A DNA stretch of 64,000 bases from the NCBI RefSeq assembly GCF_900312815.1, contig NZ_OMPE01000009.1, positions 558,001-622,000 on the forward strand. Reading direction: 5' to 3'. Made by a program: the position numbers and the translations under genes. The notes beneath the pieces are model-generated. The model did not search any database and was not told the DNA's origin. It saw nothing but the letters and a program-made list of their open reading frames with translations. Below, in pieces: positions 18,377 through 28,077 of this stretch. The stretch is from Aquimarina sp. AU474. Lineage in GTDB: Bacteria; Bacteroidota; Bacteroidia; Flavobacteriales; Flavobacteriaceae. How positions within the stretch are numbered: position 1 is the first letter of the stretch; each line of letters opens with the position of its first letter.

Positions 18377-20797
18377 CTATTCGTCTCTTAATGCATCTAC
18401 TGGGTTACCATTAGCAGCAATAAAACTTTGCCAGCTTACCGTAAGCAAGGTAACTCCTAATGCCATACATCCCGCTAATACAAATATCCACCAGCTTAGA
18501 CTTGTTTTTACAGCAAAGTTTTCTAACCAAGAATTCATAGCATACCACGATATTGGAATAGCAATAATAAATGCAACTCCTACCCATTTAATAAAATCGA
18601 TATTTAGTAATTGAAGGATTTTAAAAATACTAGCTCCATTTACTTTTCTAATTCCTATTTCCTTTTTACGCTGGATACAGGTGTATGAGGTTAGACCAAA
18701 CAAACCTAATGCAGCAATAAAAATCGCTAAAGCCGTAAATATTTTAAATGCATCACTAAACTTATTATCTTCTTTATACTGTTCTTGAAATTTTTTATCG
18801 ATAAAGGTGTAGTTAAACGTACTCTCTGGGAAAACAGATGACCAAGTAGTTTGAAGCTGGTTTAACACAGAATTGTAACCTGATACAGACGTAATACTAG
18901 AGTTTAATTTAACCAATAACACATCTTTTGTTGGAGTATATCGTATCAAAATAGGAACTACAGGGCTTTTTACCCCAAAATGATGGTAATCCTTGATTAC
19001 TCCAACAATACCCCATTCGCGATTCCAAAACTTCACTTTTTTATGGATTGCTTCATCAATATTTGTGATTCCTATTTCTTTTACAAATTCTTCGTTAACA
19101 ACAATATCATGACTAAATCCTTTTGAGTTTGGCATAAAAGCTTTTCCTGCAATAAACTCCATCCCCATTACATCAAAATAATCAGAACCAACTTCATAAT
19201 TATACCAAACATTTTGTTCTTCTAGAGTCCCGTTGGGGAATGTAATTCCCATAAAAGAAGATAAATTATCATAGCCATCTCCCGGATATGTAACCGCAAA
19301 TGATGCATTGGCGACAGATGGTAATTTTTTAAGTTCTTCTTGTAAAACTTTGTAATCTTTTCGAATAAGAGAATCCGATACATTCGTTAACACCTCTCCA
19401 TTTATAGCCAATACATTGTTTAAATCAGACCCAATAGGTTGCTCCTGCATAAAGTTGATTTGTTTGGTCACTACAATAGTTCCTATCAACAAAACAATAG
19501 TGGCAAAAAACTGAGTAATGATCAGTCCTTTTCGCACATGTATCCCTTGTGCAGATGTTCGAGTTTTTCCTTTTAAAGCTTTTAAAGGAGTATAATTACT
19601 TAATACTATAGCCGGGTACAATCCTGCCAGAATCATCCCTAACAAAGTGATTCCCAAAATGGGTAATAATTTTTGAATATTATCAACCTCAAAACTCATT
19701 GTTTTGCCAGTAAACTCATTATACAAAGGCAATATGATTATGGCTAGTATAACGGCTATGATAATAGCTGATATGTTTAAGATAATAGACTCTAATAAAG
19801 ATTGGATTACCAACTGTTTTTTTTGAGCACCCACCACTTTTCTAATACCAATCTCTTTGGCTCGTTCTAAAGATTTGGTAGTAGAAAGATTAATATAGTT
19901 AAGCCATGATAGAATTAAAATAATGAATGCAATAGCTGTTAAAAATTTAATTCTTGTGATACTCCCATTAGCTTCGGCTTCGTACGGTTTGTTAGAATAT
20001 AGATGAATCTCTTCGATAGGTTCGATGTTCATACGTTCATCATTCACTTCATCCAACCCCCGATCTATGATCTTTTTTTGAAGCAAATTAGCATTAGTCT
20101 TATCATCAATTTCTATATACGTAAAATATACATTGTTATTCCAATTTGGCTCTTTCATATTATCCCCAATTGCATCCCAATTATGCATTGTAGTATAAGA
20201 AAGTAAATAGTTAATTTTGAAATGAGAATTTTGCGGAAGGTCCTTTATAACACCTACTACTGTTGCACTTGTAGATCTATCTCTATATACTTGTATTGTT
20301 TTACCTAAAGGATTTTCTTTTCCAAATATTTTCTGAGATAATGATGCTGTTAATACAATCGTATTTGGTTCTTTCAGTGCTGTATTAATATCTCCATATG
20401 CTAATTTTTGATCAAAAATATCAAAATAACTAGGATCCGCGATGCAACCATTATTTATCTCTAGAATTTGATTGTTTGTTTTTAATGTGGTCTTACCTAA
20501 TCGATAAAAGCGCGTATAATCAAGTACTTCTTCGAACTCTTCTTTTAACGTTGGTCCAACTTCATTATAGGACTGAGCATCTCCAGGGGTATATACATCT
20601 CCAACAAGATAATCCATGTATACTCTATACACATTTTCAGATCCTTCAAATTTATCATAGCTACGTTCGTAATTAACGTATACCATAATCAAAATGAAAG
20701 ATGCAACTCCAATGGCTAACCCCAATATGTTGATAAAAGAATAGAGCTTATTCTTTACCAAATATCGAATTGCTATTTTGAAATATAAAGTGTACAT
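18377..20797 (-). CDS. FtsX/MacB-type ABC permease, double module (sixth of nine)
   Basis: The 806-residue double-module permease starts MYTLYFKIAIRYLVKNK rather than the MFKN form. Coupling motifs are LERAKEIGIRKVVGA in the first half and RKKEIGIRKVNGA in the second, and the tail is NPVDALRDE. After TM1 the YERSYDKF stretch opens the first periplasmic domain as in relatives. It is 21 bp from both neighbours. The shared RDE ending makes it look like a sister of the seventh permease, which would fit local tandem duplication; an alignment is needed to prove it. Confidence 0.92.
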   Translation of the reverse strand: MYTLYFKIAIRYLVKNKLYSFINILGLAIGVASFILIMVYVNYERSYDKFEGSENVYRVYMDYLVGDVYTPGDAQSYNEVGPTLKEEFEEVLDYTRFYRLGKTTLKTNNQILEINNGCIADPSYFDIFDQKLAYGDINTALKEPNTIVLTASLSQKIFGKENPLGKTIQVYRDRSTSATVVGVIKDLPQNSHFKINYLLSYTTMHNWDAIGDNMKEPNWNNNVYFTYIEIDDKTNANLLQKKIIDRGLDEVNDERMNIEPIEEIHLYSNKPYEAEANGSITRIKFLTAIAFIILILSWLNYINLSTTKSLERAKEIGIRKVVGAQKKQLVIQSLLESIILNISAIIIAVILAIIILPLYNEFTGKTMSFEVDNIQKLLPILGITLLGMILAGLYPAIVLSNYTPLKALKGKTRTSAQGIHVRKGLIITQFFATIVLLIGTIVVTKQINFMQEQPIGSDLNNVLAINGEVLTNVSDSLIRKDYKVLQEELKKLPSVANASFAVTYPGDGYDNLSSFMGITFPNGTLEEQNVWYNYEVGSDYFDVMGMEFIAGKAFMPNSKGFSHDIVVNEEFVKEIGITNIDEAIHKKVKFWNREWGIVGVIKDYHHFGVKSPVVPILIRYTPTKDVLLVKLNSSITSVSGYNSVLNQLQTTWSSVFPESTFNYTFIDKKFQEQYKEDNKFSDAFKIFTALAIFIAALGLFGLTSYTCIQRKKEIGIRKVNGASIFKILQLLNIDFIKWVGVAFIIAIPISWYAMNSWLENFAVKTSLSWWIFVLAGCMALGVTLLTVSWQSFIAANGNPVDALRDE

Positions 20798-20818
20798 ACT
20801 AATAAATTAACTAGATAA

Positions 20819-23236
20819 TTATTCTGTTCGTAAACCCTTTATTGGATTTTGTATAGCCGCTCTAATAGTACCAAAACCAATAGTTGCCAATGCGATCCCT
20901 AAGGCGAGCATTCCAGCCATAACAAAAAACCATGGACTCAATTCCATTCTATATGAATATTCTTGAAGCCATTGATTAGAATACCACCAACCCAGTGGCA
21001 AAGTGATAACAAAAGCTATAATTATTAGTTTCACAAAATCTTTGGCTAATAACACCAATAAAGAAGCTACACTTGCACCTACGATTTTACGAACAACAAT
21101 TTCTTTTGTTCGATTGGTTACCACCAGAAGAGAAATTGCCAATAACCCTATACAGCTAAGTATAATGGCCACTATAGCTCCACTACTGATAATAGTTATC
21201 ATTGTTTTTTCTTTCCTAAACATTCTGTCTATATTCTCATCCAAAAACGACCCTAAAAATTGAGCGTTTGGCTCCAGTTTTTTCCAGGTATCTTCAATAA
21301 CTTTATAACTTTGAGAAACATTGGCACTTGCTATTTTAATGTAGGCGTATCTAGCAGGTTTTTGGCTTGACATAAACAAAGTAATAGGTTCTATGTCTTG
21401 ATCTAATTTCTTGAAATTATAATCCTTAACAATTCCAATAACAGTATGTTTTACATCATCACTAAATATAGCTAATTGTTTTCCCAAGGGATCGGATTCC
21501 TGCAGTTCATTAACCATAGATTCATTAATAATTACAGACATACTATCGGCAATAAACTCTCTACTGAATGAACGCCCCTCCAAAAGCTTAATATCTAAAG
21601 TTTCTATATAATCGTAATCTACAACAAGCATGTGAGTTCCTACCTTTCGGTTTTTATAATCAAAACCAAGTTGGCTCGTGGATAGACTACCATCTTTTCC
21701 TCTACCAAGATTATTATCTGAAGCCGTGATACTAATAATATCATTTCTATGTTTTAATTCTTCTCTTAAAAGCTGTACCACCACATCACTATCTTTTTTT
21801 CCATTTAACGGTAATGATATTATTTGCTCTTTATTAAAACCCAAATCTTTGGTGCGCATGAATTGTAGTTGACCCCATAACACAAAACTTCCGGTTACCA
21901 ATAGAATAACAATGGCAAATTGTATAATTACGGATATATCTCTCAATTTATCCCGTCCATTAATTTGTAATTTCCCTTTTAGTGCTTGTAGTGTCCCTAA
22001 TTTACTTAGTAAAAGAGCAGGGTATCCTCCTGCAATTATAGTAATAGTAAAAAAGGCTAAAATAATCGTGATAATGCTTGTAACTGATAAGGTATTATTA
22101 AAAGTGGCATTGGTATTAAACAATGTTTTAAAATCATCTAACAAAAAGACACTTAGTAAAATTCCTAAAAACAATGTAGCTAAGAAAACTATAACGCTCT
22201 CAATCCAAAATTGTATAAATACATGTTTTTTTGCTGCACCAAGAGTTTTTCGCATACCTATTTCTTGCAACCTTGAGTTGCTTTTTGCTATACTCATGTT
22301 AATGAAATTAATACACGCAATAAAAAGTAGTAATCCAGCTATACCAATAATTATATAAGGAAGCGTTCTACTTACTGTAACTTTTCTATTTTGAAAATTC
22401 GTGAAATAAACATCTTCAAAAGGGTGTAATTTTAATTGCACATACTGCCCATTGTCATCTGCCAAAGCTCCATCTCTTTTTGTGTTATTTATTTCATTCT
22501 TAAAATGAAGATTTGCAAAAGCGCGAGTGCTACTTTCAAATTTACTAGCAGGAATACCTTCCTTTAATTGCATGAACACTTCATGATTTGTATGATCCCA
22601 TCTATCTTTAAGCCATTTGTATCTTGGATTACTCTTGAAATTTGCTATAATATCAAAATCTAAACTACTATTCTTGGGAATATCTTTTAAAACCGCAGTA
22701 ATAATAAAAGGTGTTTTTTCTCCATGTAATAATAGGTGAATTGTTTGTCCAACAACTTCTGTTTTTCCAAAAATCATTTTCGCTTTTTCTTGTGTTATAA
22801 TCAAAGAATTATATTCATTAATTGGCTTATTCACATCCCCTTTTTCAATCGGAAAAGAAAATAAATTTAAAAAGTCTGGATCCACCCAACTGATATCCAT
22901 ATTGAGCTCTTTCTCTTTATAAAGAAGAAGAACATTTTCACTCATATGCCTAGATATTTTTTCAACTCCTGGTATTTCCTCTCTTAATGCTGGAGTAAAA
23001 GGCATAGGTTTTGTTGTTCTCATTTCTACTCCTTCTGGTGTCTGCCATGAAGCATATATTTGATAAATAGAATCCTCGTTATCATGAAATTCATCATAAG
23101 ACAACTCAAAAAAGGCCGACATCCCAAGTAATATAGCTACAGCAAAAGCTACCGATAAGCCTACGATATTAAGAATCGTAAACATTCTGTTTTTCCATAA
23201 ATTACGCCATGCTATTCTGATATAATTTCTGATCAT
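20819..23236 (-). CDS. FtsX/MacB-type ABC permease, double module (fifth of nine)
   Basis: The 805-residue double-module permease has coupling motifs SRLQEIGMRKTLGA (first half) and RTKEIVVRKIVGA (second half), the latter being the most altered of the second-half motifs among the paralogues. The tail is NPIKGLRTE. TM1 sits at about 20-40 and the following FELSYDEFHD stretch opens the periplasmic domain. It is separated by 26 bp from the fourth permease and 21 bp from the sixth. Confidence 0.92.
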   Translation of the reverse strand: MIRNYIRIAWRNLWKNRMFTILNIVGLSVAFAVAILLGMSAFFELSYDEFHDNEDSIYQIYASWQTPEGVEMRTTKPMPFTPALREEIPGVEKISRHMSENVLLLYKEKELNMDISWVDPDFLNLFSFPIEKGDVNKPINEYNSLIITQEKAKMIFGKTEVVGQTIHLLLHGEKTPFIITAVLKDIPKNSSLDFDIIANFKSNPRYKWLKDRWDHTNHEVFMQLKEGIPASKFESSTRAFANLHFKNEINNTKRDGALADDNGQYVQLKLHPFEDVYFTNFQNRKVTVSRTLPYIIIGIAGLLLFIACINFINMSIAKSNSRLQEIGMRKTLGAAKKHVFIQFWIESVIVFLATLFLGILLSVFLLDDFKTLFNTNATFNNTLSVTSIITIILAFFTITIIAGGYPALLLSKLGTLQALKGKLQINGRDKLRDISVIIQFAIVILLVTGSFVLWGQLQFMRTKDLGFNKEQIISLPLNGKKDSDVVVQLLREELKHRNDIISITASDNNLGRGKDGSLSTSQLGFDYKNRKVGTHMLVVDYDYIETLDIKLLEGRSFSREFIADSMSVIINESMVNELQESDPLGKQLAIFSDDVKHTVIGIVKDYNFKKLDQDIEPITLFMSSQKPARYAYIKIASANVSQSYKVIEDTWKKLEPNAQFLGSFLDENIDRMFRKEKTMITIISSGAIVAIILSCIGLLAISLLVVTNRTKEIVVRKIVGASVASLLVLLAKDFVKLIIIAFVITLPLGWWYSNQWLQEYSYRMELSPWFFVMAGMLALGIALATIGFGTIRAAIQNPIKGLRTE

Positions 23237-23262
23237 GATTATTCTACTTTCAATTGATTATA

Positions 23263-25641
23263 TTATTCTGTTCTCAAACTTTTTATAGGGTTTGCTGTAG
23301 CTGCTCGTATAACCTGGTAACTAATTGTTAGCAGCGTAACAACCAATAATCCAGCTATAGATATTGCAAAAATCCACCATCGTATTTCGGTATGGTACGT
23401 ATAATTTTGCAACCAATTATTCATAAAGTACCATGCCAATGGAGTGGCTATTGCTCCTGCAATTAAGATTAACTTGAAAAAATCCTGGATAAACAGTATC
23501 AAAATACCAATAACACTACTTCCTAATACTTTTCTTATCCCTACTTCTTTAGTTTTTTGTGCTACGAAAAATGAGATTAATCCATAAAGGCCTAAACAAC
23601 TTATGAAAATAGCTAAGGCAGAGAACAATTTGGATAGCGACAGTAGTTGTTGTTCTTCTTGATATTGTTGGGCTACATTTTCATCCAAAAAATCAAATTC
23701 ATAAATAGATTTTGTAAAAACTTCTTTCCACCTTTCTTCAATACCAGTCAATGTGTTTCTTATATCTCGATCATTAATTTTAATAGCTAATTCGCTATAA
23801 GCTTTCGTATACGGTGCAATAAAAATGGGGCTAATACCCTCATGAAAATTTAGATTATGAAAATCTGCTACCACTCCAACAATTGAAGCTTTTATAGATC
23901 CTCCATTAAGTTCGACACGTTTCCCTATTAATTCTTCTGGAGAAGTCAAATTTAATTTTTGAGCAAGTTTTTCATTCACTACCACTTCGGTAATCGAATC
24001 AGAAGCATAAAAATTACGCCCCGCTACCAATTCAAGGTCAAAAGTATTGATATAGTTTTCGTCGGCCATTTTTGCCGAAATTGAAAACTCCTCATACTCC
24101 GGCCTATTATGATATTTTACACCTGTACCCCAAATATTGCTCCCTCCTCCAGGGCTTGCCAAACATGCGGTTACGTTTTCTACCCCTGCAAGCTGAGAAA
24201 GACGTTCTTTTAATCCTTCAATTTTAACATACTCAAGTTCTTCAGGGATTTCTAAAATTACAACAGCGTCTTTATCAAAACCCAAATCAGCATTAACAGC
24301 ATAATTAATTTGCTTACTTATTATAACTGTCGTCACTATCAATAATATCGAAATAATAAATTGCGCGGTCACCAACACTTTTCTTGTTACTTTTCCTCCA
24401 GCATCTTTTTGAGTTAATTTCCCCTTTAATGCGAGAGTTGGTAAAATTCTTGCTAACAAAATTCCTGGATAACTACCTGCAAAAAGCGAAACACAAACCA
24501 ACATACCCACTGCAAAACTTATAAGTTTCATATCTAACATCGAACTTGCAGAAAGATTTAACTCGAAAAGCTCATTAAAAGAAGGTAAAACAATAATAGC
24601 TATAACAACACCAAGACCCATTGCAAACAAACTTATTATAAAAGTTTCTGAAATAAATTGCCAGAACAAATGTTGTTTAAAGCTTCCTAGTACTTTTTTA
24701 ATTCCTATTTCTTTAGACCTAGAAAATGCCTGAGCCGTTGAGATATTTATAAAATTGATACAGGCTACAGAGATTAAGAATATCCCTATTAAACCAAAAA
24801 TCCATAACAAGCTCACATTGATACCATCATAATTACTATCAAAATGAATATCACCTAATGCCTGAAGTTGATAACGATGTACATTCTTACTTCTAGGGCG
24901 ATGTTTGGTAACCAAAGAAATGAGAGATTTCTCGATATCATCAATATTCTGATTTGGATAAAGCAGTGCATAACATCTTAAACTGCCATTAATACCTCCC
25001 CATGCATTACTAGAGGCAAAATCATCATACTTCTCAAGTGTTTTAAAGGATAAAAACACTTCTCCGTCGATCATTGTGTTATTGGGCAAATCATTTAATA
25101 TTCCAATAATCTGTATAGTTTCTGTATTTTCTAAAATGAAGTTTTTACCTAAAGAGTTTTCATTCCCAAACATTCTTTTTGCAAACTTCCGAGTTACATA
25201 AGCCGTATTGGGTTCTATCAAACCGCGATTACTTAACTCCTCTGCAAGTGGGAAATTGAATATTTCGAAAAATTCAGGTTCTGCAAAAGCTATATTTTCT
25301 TTAAAACGTTTTGGAGTATCAACATCATTAATTTGCCAGTCTTCTCTCACAAAAAGTTTAGCTACTTTTTCGGCATAATTATAATCTGATCTAAAACCAT
25401 CAGCAAAACCAGGAGGTACTGCAGTTTCATATTCAACATCAACACGGTGTTCTTCGGTTACAATTCTAAATACCCTATCAGAATTTTGATGAAAATTATC
25501 AAATTGAAGGTGGTGATTAATAAATAGAAATATCAATATTGCACAACCAAATCCAAGTGAAAGTCCAATAATATTAATAAAAGTAAAGACTTTCCTTTTT
25601 TTAAGATTTCTCCACGCTATTTTTAAATGTGTTTTAAACAT
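23263..25641 (-). CDS. FtsX/MacB-type ABC permease, double module (fourth of nine)
   Basis: The start is ATG 25641 (MFKTHLKIAWRNLKKRK), 792 residues. The frame stays open for 55 further codons upstream, but those lie inside the preceding gene, are Cys/Ser/Tyr-rich and do not resemble any paralogue. Coupling motifs are SRSKEIGIKKVLGS and KTKEVGIRKVLGS; the usual INFMNLSTARS stretch before the first motif is INFINISTAQA here. Tail NPIKSLRTE. Spacing is 11 bp from the third permease and 26 bp to the fifth. Confidence 0.91.
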   Translation of the reverse strand: MFKTHLKIAWRNLKKRKVFTFINIIGLSLGFGCAILIFLFINHHLQFDNFHQNSDRVFRIVTEEHRVDVEYETAVPPGFADGFRSDYNYAEKVAKLFVREDWQINDVDTPKRFKENIAFAEPEFFEIFNFPLAEELSNRGLIEPNTAYVTRKFAKRMFGNENSLGKNFILENTETIQIIGILNDLPNNTMIDGEVFLSFKTLEKYDDFASSNAWGGINGSLRCYALLYPNQNIDDIEKSLISLVTKHRPRSKNVHRYQLQALGDIHFDSNYDGINVSLLWIFGLIGIFLISVACINFINISTAQAFSRSKEIGIKKVLGSFKQHLFWQFISETFIISLFAMGLGVVIAIIVLPSFNELFELNLSASSMLDMKLISFAVGMLVCVSLFAGSYPGILLARILPTLALKGKLTQKDAGGKVTRKVLVTAQFIISILLIVTTVIISKQINYAVNADLGFDKDAVVILEIPEELEYVKIEGLKERLSQLAGVENVTACLASPGGGSNIWGTGVKYHNRPEYEEFSISAKMADENYINTFDLELVAGRNFYASDSITEVVVNEKLAQKLNLTSPEELIGKRVELNGGSIKASIVGVVADFHNLNFHEGISPIFIAPYTKAYSELAIKINDRDIRNTLTGIEERWKEVFTKSIYEFDFLDENVAQQYQEEQQLLSLSKLFSALAIFISCLGLYGLISFFVAQKTKEVGIRKVLGSSVIGILILFIQDFFKLILIAGAIATPLAWYFMNNWLQNYTYHTEIRWWIFAISIAGLLVVTLLTISYQVIRAATANPIKSLRTE

Positions 25642-25652
25642 AATTATTGGTT

Positions 25653-28013
25653 TTATTCGGTTCGTAAACTTTTTATAGGATTTACAATAGCAGCTTTTAT
25701 AGCTTGATAACTTACAGTTGCAAAAGCAATAGTTAGTGCTAAAACTCCTGCCAAAACAAACGTCCACCATGAAATATGTACTCGGTACGCAAAGCTTTCT
25801 AACCAATTACTCATAAAATACCAAGAAACAGGTACCGCCAAAATGATTGAAATCACAACCAGTTTCAGGAAATCTATTGATAAAAGAGTGGTGATATTTC
25901 CGATAGTTGCTCCCAAAACTTTACGAATTCCTATCTCTTTAATTCTATTCTCTGCCACATAACTGGCAAGACCAAATAGACCTAAGCAAGAAATAAAAAT
26001 AGTAAGTAGGGTAAATATACCTACGAGCTTACTTGTTCTTTTCTCGTCATTAAATTTTTTGGCATACTCTCTGTCTACAAATTCGTATTCGAAAGGATAT
26101 TCAGGATTATATTTTAGAAAAGTGTTTTCTACTATGGCAAGGCTTTCTGAAACCTTCCTAGTATCATTTAGTTTTATATGTATAATACTAAACCAAGCCT
26201 TGGCACCCTCTATAACCATTGGATCAATCTTTTGAAAAGGAGATTCTAAGACAAAGTCTTTTGCAACTCCTACAACATTCCAGTCTATTCCATTATCCTT
26301 GATTATTTGGCCAATTGGTTCTTCAAAATTCATAAGTGCTACTGCAGATTCATTAATGATGGCCGCTGTAGAATCCGTAGGATACTTATCCAAATCCAAA
26401 TCACGTCCCGCTACAATTTCTAATCCTAAAGTTTTTGCTACATCATCATCTGCTATAAATCTTTGAATGATAGTCTTAACCTCTTCATTTTTACCCTTCC
26501 ATTCAAAACTCCATGTATTACTCCGACCTTCTGTAATTGGTGAATTTGTTTTCGTTATAGAAGCTGCGGCGCCAGATGCAAGCAATTCTTTCTTGATTAA
26601 GGAGTAGTTTTTGTCTACTTCGCCCTGAATAGTCGTATAAATTAGATTGTTTCTAGCGTAACCTGTTTGTCTATCCTGTACCTTTTTTAACTGCTGTATT
26701 ACAATTATGCTAGAGGTGATTAATATAATTGCAACAGAAAACTGAAGCACAACTAATATTTTTCTAGGTGTTACAGCGGCACTTGATTTAATAAAAGTTC
26801 CTTTTAATACTGAAGAAGGTGTAAACCCCGAAAGGAATAACGCAGGGTAACTACCCGCCAAAAGACCTGTAAAAACTACTACTCCTATAGCCGATATCCA
26901 AAACCATACATTAGCCAAATCCAATGATAATTGTTTTTCTATCAATATGCTAAAATGAGGTAAAGCTATTAACACCAGTAAAAGGGCAAAGACTGCAGCT
27001 ATACATGATATAAGAATTGACTCTCCCAAAAATTGACCTACAAGTGCTAATCTTCTTGCTCCTACAACTTTGCGTACCCCTACTTCTTTTGCCCGTTTTT
27101 CGCTACGTGCTGTACTCAAATTCATAAAGTTGATACAAGCTATTATTAAAATAATGACAGCTATGATCCCAAATATTCGAATTACATCTATTCTACCACC
27201 GATTTCCTTACCATTTTCAAAATTCGAATGCAACCAAGAACGCGTAAAAGGATATAAAAATGTAATCATATCTGGAGAATCATCATCATATGATTTTCTT
27301 AAAGATTCTATCCTTTTTATGAGCGAAGCATGATCAACATCTTTTTTAAGCATTACAAACGTAGCAATAGAATTATTACCCCAGTTTTGATCCTCCCAAC
27401 CACGTTGTTTTAAATATGCCCAAGGCATTAAAAAATCAAATTCGAAAGCTGTATTTGAAGGCAAATCCTTTAAAATACCAGCAATCATAAAGTTATCTTT
27501 ATTGTCTACCTTAACTGTTTTACCTACTGCTGGTTCATCACCAAATATTTTTCTAGCGAAAGACTCAGTAATTACTACCGAATTAACATCGCTCAAAACA
27601 GTTGCTATATTTCCTTCTACCAATGGAAAACTAAATACTTTCAAAAAATCTGTATCCGCAAGAACCCCTTCACCGTTTATTCTTTTTTCATCCTTAGCAA
27701 ATAAAAATTCAACACCATCCATTAAACGTACAGTACTTTCTATTTCGGGATAATCTTTTTGTATGGCCGAAGCCATAATTTTAGGAGTTGAATTCCAAGT
27801 CCATATTTCACCATTTACTAAGTGTTTATTATAGACTTGATAGGTTCGGTCTTTATTTTCATGGAATTGATCAATACCAATTTCAAAATTTATCCAGATC
27901 ACAATAATCGCTGTAACCGCAAGGCCTATTGAAAGGCCTACAATATTTAGGACAGAAAAACTCTTGTTTCTCAGTAAATTTCGCCAAGCGATTTTTAGAT
28001 AATTTTTAAGCAT
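25653..28013 (-). CDS. FtsX/MacB-type ABC permease, double module (third of nine)
   Basis: The 786-residue double-module permease has coupling motifs KRAKEVGVRKVVGA (first half, after INFMNLSTARS) and RIKEIGIRKVLGA (second half), tail NPIKSLRTE. TM1 is at about 20-42; the first periplasmic domain opens with GIDQFHENKDRTYQVY, the signature-like stretch shared by the set. It lies 64 bp from the second permease, the widest gap in the operon, and 11 bp from the fourth. Transport direction is presumed outward by homology to MacB. Confidence 0.92.
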   Translation of the reverse strand: MLKNYLKIAWRNLLRNKSFSVLNIVGLSIGLAVTAIIVIWINFEIGIDQFHENKDRTYQVYNKHLVNGEIWTWNSTPKIMASAIQKDYPEIESTVRLMDGVEFLFAKDEKRINGEGVLADTDFLKVFSFPLVEGNIATVLSDVNSVVITESFARKIFGDEPAVGKTVKVDNKDNFMIAGILKDLPSNTAFEFDFLMPWAYLKQRGWEDQNWGNNSIATFVMLKKDVDHASLIKRIESLRKSYDDDSPDMITFLYPFTRSWLHSNFENGKEIGGRIDVIRIFGIIAVIILIIACINFMNLSTARSEKRAKEVGVRKVVGARRLALVGQFLGESILISCIAAVFALLLVLIALPHFSILIEKQLSLDLANVWFWISAIGVVVFTGLLAGSYPALFLSGFTPSSVLKGTFIKSSAAVTPRKILVVLQFSVAIILITSSIIVIQQLKKVQDRQTGYARNNLIYTTIQGEVDKNYSLIKKELLASGAAASITKTNSPITEGRSNTWSFEWKGKNEEVKTIIQRFIADDDVAKTLGLEIVAGRDLDLDKYPTDSTAAIINESAVALMNFEEPIGQIIKDNGIDWNVVGVAKDFVLESPFQKIDPMVIEGAKAWFSIIHIKLNDTRKVSESLAIVENTFLKYNPEYPFEYEFVDREYAKKFNDEKRTSKLVGIFTLLTIFISCLGLFGLASYVAENRIKEIGIRKVLGATIGNITTLLSIDFLKLVVISIILAVPVSWYFMSNWLESFAYRVHISWWTFVLAGVLALTIAFATVSYQAIKAAIVNPIKSLRTE

Positions 28014-28077
28014 GTTTTTACTTTTGTTTTACATGTGCTTTATACACAATTACACCGTTTCAACAATCAACTTTTTA

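Noticed and set aside
25642..25806. 55-codon upstream extension of the permease at 23263
   Set aside because: Lies inside the preceding permease gene; Cys/Ser/Tyr-rich and unlike any paralogue N-terminus, whereas ATG 25641 gives the common MFK start.
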